A stretch of 5,619 bases of DNA from Bacillota bacterium (GTDB lineage: Bacteria > Bacillota > Dethiobacteria > DTU022): assembly GCA_012510305.1 (NCBI GenBank), contig JAAZIE010000398.1, forward strand, positions 1 to 5,619, written 5' to 3'. Position 1 is the stretch's first letter. Every line of letters starts with the position of its first letter. Under the pieces are notes generated by a model. It did no database searches. It was not told the origin of the DNA and saw only the letters and a list, made by a program, of their open reading frames with translations. Below, piece by piece: positions 1-3,610 of the stretch. A program made the translations under genes and the position numbers.

Positions 1-1
1 C

Positions 2-1027
2 ATGAATATCAGCTTCATGGCCTTTCCCTATCCCGAAACAGAGATCGTTTTGAGCATGGTGGGAGAGGACATTGAACTGAGCCAGATCATGATGGTGATC
101 CTGCCCCAGCTGCCCCCCATTCCCGAAGTGGACTTAGAAGATGATCTCACCGAGATGCTGGAAGGAATCATCGCCATGGAAGAAGGGCTCAACGAACTTT
201 ACGAGGGTGCCGATCAGATCTACCAGGGCCTTGACCAATTCCGCAGCAAAAGCAACGAGATGCTTGCCCGGATGAAGCCCATGATCGCCCTTATCGAAAA
301 GTTGCCCCTTTATGAAAAGCAGATCCCGAAAGCCGGTGAAATTCGCACCCATATCGAAGAGCTTCGGGACTATTTGGATAACCTGCCTGATGACTGGCCC
401 GAGCGGCCTGACCAGTGGCCCGATGAGTGGCCCGATGACTGGCCCGAGCGGCCTGACCAGTGGCCCGATGACTGGCCTGATGACTGGCCTGACCAGTGGC
501 CCGATGACTGGCCCGATGACTGGCCCGAGCTGCCCGACGGGCTTGCGGAAGAGATCAGCTCGTACCTGAAAACCGCAGCGGAGTTTCTCGAGGAGCTTGA
601 GAACCTGGAAAGCTACCTTTCAGAAGCGGAAAGCACCCTGAGCCAGCTCTCCGCACTTCCGGAGGCGCTGGACCAGCTTGCCGGCGGGCAGAAGGCTGTC
701 CGGGACGGGATCGAAGAGGTCAACCGCCGGGGGATCTCGGAGATGAAAAAAGGGTTGATCGAAGGAGTCAATGAAAGCAGGTTCGGCAAGGCCAAGATAG
801 ACCTGATGGAGTCCCTTGCCGACGGCTACCGGTCCCATGCCGATAATGAAAACAACCGGGAGAGCAGCGTTCAATTTATTTTACAAACGGAAAATGCAAA
901 ACAGAATAATCAGGAGACGCCGGGTGCCGGCGAAAAAGAGGATCAGCCGGGCGACAAGGGTAAAACCTGGTACGCCAGGCTCTGGTCAAGATTCCTGGAC
1001 CTGTTCCCCCAGTATGCAAACAAGTGA
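2..1027 (+). CDS. Heptad-repeat acidic extracytoplasmic-type protein, 5' partial
   Basis: This is the C-terminal part of a longer protein. An ATG lies at base 2, but no RBS is visible and nothing shows the frame closing upstream, so the true start is probably outside the window. Gly recurs exactly every seven residues at 55, 62, 69 and 76 (EGLNELYEGADQIYQG). Partial heptads return around residues 226-255. This matches the X-X-X-Leu-X-X-Gly repeat known from YhgE/Pip and MMPL/RND-associated membrane proteins of Gram-positives. Residues 130-178 form a Trp/Pro/Asp tandem repeat, and 180-255 look helical and coiled-coil-like. The tail (about 280-320) is polar and probably disordered, and it ends in an aromatic amphipathic stretch (WYARLWSRFLDLF). 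No membrane helix or signal peptide is present in the visible part. A TetR gene follows 94 bases downstream, suggesting a regulated envelope or export unit. Family assignment is moderate; biochemical function is unknown. Confidence 0.7.
   Translation: MNISFMAFPYPETEIVLSMVGEDIELSQIMMVILPQLPPIPEVDLEDDLTEMLEGIIAMEEGLNELYEGADQIYQGLDQFRSKSNEMLARMKPMIALIEKLPLYEKQIPKAGEIRTHIEELRDYLDNLPDDWPERPDQWPDEWPDDWPERPDQWPDDWPDDWPDQWPDDWPDDWPELPDGLAEEISSYLKTAAEFLEELENLESYLSEAESTLSQLSALPEALDQLAGGQKAVRDGIEEVNRRGISEMKKGLIEGVNESRFGKAKIDLMESLADGYRSHADNENNRESSVQFILQTENAKQNNQETPGAGEKEDQPGDKGKTWYARLWSRFLDLFPQYANK
389..535 (+). repeat. In-frame tandem repeat coding (D-D/Q-W-P)n
   Basis: The stretch is built of 12-base units of the type gatgactggccc (Asp-Asp-Trp-Pro) and gaccagtggccc (Asp-Gln-Trp-Pro), with three 9-base spacers encoding Glu-Arg-Pro or Glu-Leu-Pro. 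A 45-base higher-order unit occurs twice back to back (389-433 and 434-478), differing at only two bases (427/472 and 433/478). Ten Trp residues fall within 49 residues. The near identity of the DNA copies points to recent expansion by slippage or unequal recombination. All unit lengths are multiples of three, so the frame is kept. Confidence 0.95.
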
Positions 1028-1067
1028 AACCGAGCATAGTACTGCGCAGCTGTGGGCCAAAGTCACC

Positions 1068-1093
1068 GTCCCCCTGGCTCGTCCCCCCGGCTC
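1068..1093 (+). repeat. 13-bp direct tandem repeat upstream of tetR-type gene
   Basis: Two adjacent copies of gtcccc(c)(t/c)ggctc, 1068-1080 and 1081-1093, differ at one base (1075 T versus 1088 C). They lie in the 94-base gap between the heptad-repeat gene and the TetR gene, ending 15 bases before the Shine-Dalgarno. They could be an operator for the repressor or simple slippage. TetR operators are usually inverted rather than direct repeats, so the operator idea is weak. Confidence 0.6.
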
Positions 1094-1107
1094 GCCCGGC
1101 GCAGAAA

Positions 1108-1116
1108 AGGAGGTGA
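1108..1116 (+). promoter_or_regulatory. Strong Shine-Dalgarno that fixes the TetR start
   Basis: AGGAGGTGA lies with its GGAGG core 8 bases before the ATG at 1122. It is a near-perfect complement of the 16S rRNA 3' end. It selects this start over the upstream in-frame ATG at 816, which would overlap the preceding gene and add 102 residues unlike any TetR protein. Confidence 0.92.
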
Positions 1117-1121
1117 AAGAG

Positions 1122-1730
1122 ATGAGCGGGGAAAAGACGGACACAAGATCGAGGATCATGGAGGCGGCGGTTGAAGCAATCGGCCGCGAGGGAAACCTTA
1201 ACGTTACCATCAGGGAGATCGCCGAAAGAGCGGGGGTTAATATCGCCGCGATCAATTATCATTTCAGCTCCAAGGAGAACCTGATCGCAGAAGTTGAAAG
1301 GGTGACCATGGAGAAAGTCCAGCAGGTCTACAACCTGCTGGCCGATGAAAGCAAGAGTCCGCGGGAGCGCCTGGTGGACTGGGCGGAGGGGCTGATGATC
1401 TACCTCATCGATTATCCGGGGATCATCTACATGATCGGCTCCAGGGTGCTGCAAAGCGATAATAAAAGTGCCGGGCTGGCCGGCTACCTCAGCGTTTCCG
1501 ATACCAGGCTGAACCCGGCCGTCAGGGAGCTGACCGGAATCATGGATGAAAAATTACTATCTTTTAAAGCGCTGCAGCTGCTCTCCGGCGTGGTCTACCC
1601 CACGCTGATCTATTCGGGCACGAAGAAGGCGCTGGGAAAGATCATCAGCAACCAGCAGGTCCGCAGGGAATACCTGGAGATGCTCATAAACAGCCTGGTC
1701 AACCAGGCGATGGTAAATAATCCTCATTGA
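1122..1730 (+). CDS. TetR/AcrR-family transcriptional regulator
   Basis: The protein has 202 residues, a typical TetR length. TetR proteins bind DNA as dimers through an N-terminal helix-turn-helix and release it when a ligand binds the C-terminal helical domain. The N-terminal signature is clear: SRIMEAAVEAIGREG (10-24) is helix 1, and TIREIAERAGVNIAAINYHF (29-48) is the helix-turn-helix ending in the hallmark YHF, followed by SSKENL (49-54). The C-terminal part (about 60-195) is helical and, as usual for the family, not diagnostic of a ligand. The start is set by the AGGAGGTGA site. It follows the heptad-repeat gene on the same strand with no obvious terminator between, so cotranscription and control of that operon are likely, though inferred. 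Target genes and inducer cannot be read from the sequence. Confidence 0.93.
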   Translation: MSGEKTDTRSRIMEAAVEAIGREGNLNVTIREIAERAGVNIAAINYHFSSKENLIAEVERVTMEKVQQVYNLLADESKSPRERLVDWAEGLMIYLIDYPGIIYMIGSRVLQSDNKSAGLAGYLSVSDTRLNPAVRELTGIMDEKLLSFKALQLLSGVVYPTLIYSGTKKALGKIISNQQVRREYLEMLINSLVNQAMVNNPH

Positions 1731-1784
1731 ACCGCAAGGTATTATTTATTTTCATCCGCTTTGCCGGAGCAAGTTGATATCCGG

Positions 1785-1837
1785 CAGCTCCATCACCGGC
1801 CCGTCCCCCGGGGGACGGGCCGGCGCATCAGGAGCTG
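1785..1837. repeat. Perfect 28-bp palindrome inside an outer 7-bp stem
   Basis: Bases 1796-1823 are a perfect inverted repeat with 14-base arms (ccggcccgtccccc and its complement) and no loop. Outside it, cagctcc (1785-1791) pairs with ggagctg (1831-1837). The two are separated from the core by atca on the left and cgcatca on the right, so the arms carry a short direct echo. It starts 54 bases after the TetR stop. No U-run follows on either strand, so a classical intrinsic terminator is not well supported. It may still act as an mRNA 3' stabilising hairpin or be an intergenic palindromic element. Confidence 0.85.
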
Positions 1838-1869
1838 TAAACGCTATTTACCGCCATATTATCTTTAAA

Positions 1870-1896
1870 TGTCATCTTGAGCGAAGCGAAGGATCT
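1870..1896. repeat. Copy of a GAGCGAAGCGAAG-type intergenic repeat
   Basis: The stretch tgtcatcttgagcgaag followed by cgaaggatct closely matches a short motif (gtcattctgagcgaag/cgaagaatct) that recurs in intergenic DNA of many unrelated bacteria. This rests on general recognition, not on a search. Its function is not established. It sits in the gap between convergent genes, the usual location for such elements. Confidence 0.55.
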
Positions 1897-1900
1897 CTCG

Positions 1901-1935
1901 CGCCAATACGGGGCTTCTTCAAAGACGCCCCGGCG
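1901..1935. repeat. Imperfect GC-rich hairpin
   Basis: ggggc (1910-1914) pairs with gcccc (1927-1931), and cgcc (1901-1904) with ggcg (1932-1935), leaving a left-side bulge of aatac and a 12-base loop. It directly follows the GAGCGAAGCGAAG-type motif and may be part of the same intergenic element. No T-run follows on either strand. Confidence 0.45.
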
Positions 1936-1945
1936 TGCGCTTAAT

Positions 1946-1985
1946 CCCAATAGAGCCGGCCTGGACATCCAGGCCGGCTCTTGGG
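1946..1985 (-). terminator. Probable terminator hairpin, convergent gap
   Basis: gagccggcctgg (1953-1964) pairs perfectly with ccaggccggctc (1969-1980) around a 4-base loop. The outer bases cccaa (1946-1950) and ttggg (1981-1985) extend the stem past a 2-base bulge. It starts 26 bases after the stop of the minus-strand surface-protein gene. The T-tract is poor on both strands, so it may be a weak or bidirectional terminator. Position and stem strength are the main support. Confidence 0.6.
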
Positions 1986-2010
1986 TATCAATAATATTAG
2001 ATACTTCTTG

Positions 2011-3339
2011 CTACCAGACCTGTTCTCTCGTACGGCGCTTTATTAGAAAAGCACCTGCCAGGCAAAGCAGCAGGCCGAGAGGAAGCATCCACATTAAAGC
2101 TCTGCTTCCTGTAGCAGGAAGTTTTTCCGTGACGGCTTCTTCTGCCTCCACAAATACTCCATATGTGCTGAAGCTGTCAATCTCCATCCAGATATAGTTT
2201 TCATCAAGGTTAACACCCTGGTTATCTACCTCTTCCCATGAAGCTGTCTTCTCATTGTAGCGGAAGAGCTTCAGCGAAGCTGCATCCACGCCTTCAGGCA
2301 GCTCCTCAGGATCATAGTCAACTTCAACCCTGATGGTGTCACCATCGATATTTTCGCTGCGCGACAGGTTCAGGTAAATGTTGGCCGGAATCAGGCCGGG
2401 TGAAGCTTTTTTCTTGTCTTCATGGTAAAGGTCGGCTACTAGAGCAAAAGAGCCCTCTGTAGTATTCACAGACATTCTTACCTTACCTTCGCAAAAATCA
2501 AGGAACTTCCCGGAGGTGTATTCCTGAACTACTCGAGATCCGGGTGAGGAAGAGATCGATACCTTCTGAAAACCTAACCCTACGGGCCTTTCACGAACCC
2601 ATAGATCCAGCATGCCATTGTAATTGCCATCTTCATGATGCCATATTATCTTGTAATTGCCGGGGGAGGTTTCGATCACTCCGATGATGGTTCCCAGGGG
2701 TACAGGGGGATTTACCAGGTGTTCGCCACTTACAATAAAATCGTCTTTGCCAAGTCCGGTCATCACCTTGCCGGCTCCATCTTTAAGTTCTGTGGCTTCG
2801 AAGGTGCCGGTGCCGTCGCGGTTATCTCCCAGGAATTCAGACCATGAATGGTAAATCTGACCGGCTTCAGGATCGGGTAAGGGCAACTTGGTATGAGTTG
2901 CTTCATTGGTTTCCAATTCAGTGCCGTTAACTTTAATTTTCACCTTGACCAGGTATTCTTCTTTCCATATAGGCATAGGCCCCCGGGGATTGGTAAAGAA
3001 GTTACGCCAGTCCGGGCCCGAGGGGATCGTGGCTATTTCAACTTCATCCCCTGGTGCTAATACCTTTGTTCCTTCAAATGCAAGCCAGGCGGGATCCAAA
3101 GGTTCCCAATTATAATCTCTCCCAACAGCAGGAATACTGACTTTTGCATGGGTGGGGGGCTCGATGGTTACATCGCTTCCTGAGGTATTTTCCAACAGCA
3201 GCACCACGGGGTGCCCCGGCAAATTATCCTGATCAGGTGTCTTTAAAGTAACCGGAGCTACAGCAAGAGCCGACCCGGAGAACAGCACCACCACCAGAAC
3301 AACTACACCTAACATTGATAGCATTTTTGATTTTTTCAT
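2011..3339 (-). CDS. LPXTG-anchored secreted surface protein
   Basis: The protein has 442 residues. It begins with a classical signal peptide (MKKSK, then a Val/Leu-rich core, likely cleaved after SALA at residue 26). It ends with a sortase signal: LPATG at 407-411, a hydrophobic helix at about 415-433, and a basic KRR tail. It is therefore predicted to be exported and linked to peptidoglycan by a class A-type sortase. The middle is beta-rich. Residues about 30-160 resemble an Ig-like or adhesion fold, and 160-270 contain Asp/Asn/Gly-rich loops (DNRDGTGT, EDGNYNGMLD) that could bind calcium. Residues about 330-398 (DYDPEELPEGVD, LKLFRYNE, WEEV, DSFSTYGVF) match a C-terminal module common in clostridial and archaeal surface proteins. 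The ATG at 3339 was chosen over a TTG at 3369 because a good RBS precedes it and the signal peptide begins there. Ligand or partner is unknown; no sortase gene is in the window. Confidence 0.9.
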   Translation of the reverse strand: MKKSKMLSMLGVVVLVVVLFSGSALAVAPVTLKTPDQDNLPGHPVVLLLENTSGSDVTIEPPTHAKVSIPAVGRDYNWEPLDPAWLAFEGTKVLAPGDEVEIATIPSGPDWRNFFTNPRGPMPIWKEEYLVKVKIKVNGTELETNEATHTKLPLPDPEAGQIYHSWSEFLGDNRDGTGTFEATELKDGAGKVMTGLGKDDFIVSGEHLVNPPVPLGTIIGVIETSPGNYKIIWHHEDGNYNGMLDLWVRERPVGLGFQKVSISSSPGSRVVQEYTSGKFLDFCEGKVRMSVNTTEGSFALVADLYHEDKKKASPGLIPANIYLNLSRSENIDGDTIRVEVDYDPEELPEGVDAASLKLFRYNEKTASWEEVDNQGVNLDENYIWMEIDSFSTYGVFVEAEEAVTEKLPATGSRALMWMLPLGLLLCLAGAFLIKRRTREQVW

Positions 3340-3345
3340 ATCAGA

Positions 3346-3352
3346 CTCCTTT
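3346..3352 (-). promoter_or_regulatory. Shine-Dalgarno of the surface-protein gene
   Basis: On the minus strand AAAGGAG stands 6 bases before the ATG at 3339. It supports that start over the upstream in-frame TTG at 3369, which would add ten charged residues ahead of the signal peptide. Confidence 0.85.
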
Positions 3353-3404
3353 TCGAAAGTTAATTTCAAACTTGCCGATTAGGACTGCTAATTGGCGCGC
3401 CACC

Positions 3405-3431
3405 CTGGGACATCATCAGCTGCTGTCCCAG
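3405..3431 (-). promoter_or_regulatory. Hairpin at the 5' end of the surface-protein leader
   Basis: ctgggaca (3405-3412) and tgtcccag (3424-3431) form a perfect 8-bp stem with an 11-base loop. If the promoter at 3440-3467 is used, transcription starts near 3433 and this hairpin is the first structure of the mRNA, about 65 bases before the start codon. It could protect the 5' end, or at the DNA level serve as an operator. No known riboswitch fold is recognised. A separate 10-bp palindrome, tggcgcgcca, lies at 3393-3402. Confidence 0.5.
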
Positions 3432-3439
3432 CCCTTAAA

Positions 3440-3467
3440 ATTTTACATCCCCACAACAGTATAGCAA
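3440..3467 (-). promoter_or_regulatory. Putative sigma-A promoter of the surface-protein gene
   Basis: On the minus strand TTGCTA (3467-3462, 4 of 6 matches to TTGACA) and TAAAAT (3445-3440, 5 of 6 matches to TATAAT) are separated by 16 bases. This predicts a leader of roughly 94 bases before the ATG at 3339. It is a prediction from consensus only. Confidence 0.5.
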
Positions 3468-3480
3468 TAATCTGCCATGG

Positions 3481-3514
3481 ATGTCAATCATACGCTTGAG
3501 TTGATTGTTTACAT
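3481..3514. repeat. Imperfect inverted repeat between divergent promoters
   Basis: atgtcaatca (3481-3490) is mirrored by tgattg (3502-3507) plus acat (3511-3514), with a 3-base bulge and an 11-base loop. It lies just upstream of the minus-strand promoter and could be a regulator site or part of the outer end of the insertion sequence. Support is modest. Confidence 0.35.
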
Positions 3515-3523
3515 TAACATGAT

Positions 3524-3549
3524 CCCCCCCGCTCCCCCTTATCCCCCCC
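3524..3549. repeat. C-rich tract (G-run array on the minus strand)
   Basis: Three C-runs of 7, 5 and 7 bases (3524-3530, 3534-3538, 3543-3549) are separated by gct and ttat. On the minus strand the 7-base runs can supply extra triplets, so the G3+N1-7 pattern for an intramolecular G-quadruplex is met. It lies between the two divergent promoters and 26 bases before the transposase -35 box. It may belong to the insertion-sequence end. Confidence 0.55.
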
Positions 3550-3575
3550 TTTGAAAAAGTGATCCGGGCACACAC

Positions 3576-3604
3576 TTGACACCGGGGGTCAACTGATGTA
3601 GCAT
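3576..3604 (+). promoter_or_regulatory. Putative transposase promoter
   Basis: A perfect -35 box TTGACA (3576-3581), a 17-base spacer and TAGCAT (3599-3604, 4 of 6 matches to TATAAT) precede the transposase ATG at 3611. The expected transcription start falls at about 3610-3612, that is on the start codon. The -35 box overlaps a 17-base near-palindrome (3576-3592, ttgac...gtcaa, one mismatched pair) that could let a protein compete with RNA polymerase. Confidence 0.55.
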
Positions 3605-3610
3605 AGAAGC

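Noticed and set aside
389..535. CRISPR array or DNA-level repeat locus
   Set aside because: The units are 9-12 bases, contiguous without unique spacers, and preserve a protein reading frame.
312..569. Plus-strand frame with Gly-Pro-Met-Thr-type repeats that resemble a collagen-like protein
   Set aside because: It is the alternate frame of the 12-base tandem repeat in the heptad-repeat gene, has no RBS, and is fully contained in the better-supported frame.
816..1121. In-frame upstream extension of the TetR gene from an ATG at 816
   Set aside because: It overlaps the preceding gene in another frame, its residues do not look like a TetR N-terminus, and the strong AGGAGGTGA site points to 1122.
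876..1454. 192-codon open frame on the minus strand
   Set aside because: It is antisense to the heptad-repeat gene end and the TetR gene, has no recognisable motif, and is explained by GC-rich codon bias of the real genes.
1877..2197. 106-codon plus-strand open frame crossing the convergent gap
   Set aside because: It runs through the intergenic repeat and hairpins and antisense to the surface protein's C-terminus, with no RBS and no plausible domain.
3340..3369. TTG start at 3369 for the surface protein
   Set aside because: It would put ten mostly charged residues before the MKKSK signal peptide; the RBS at 3346-3352 serves the ATG at 3339.
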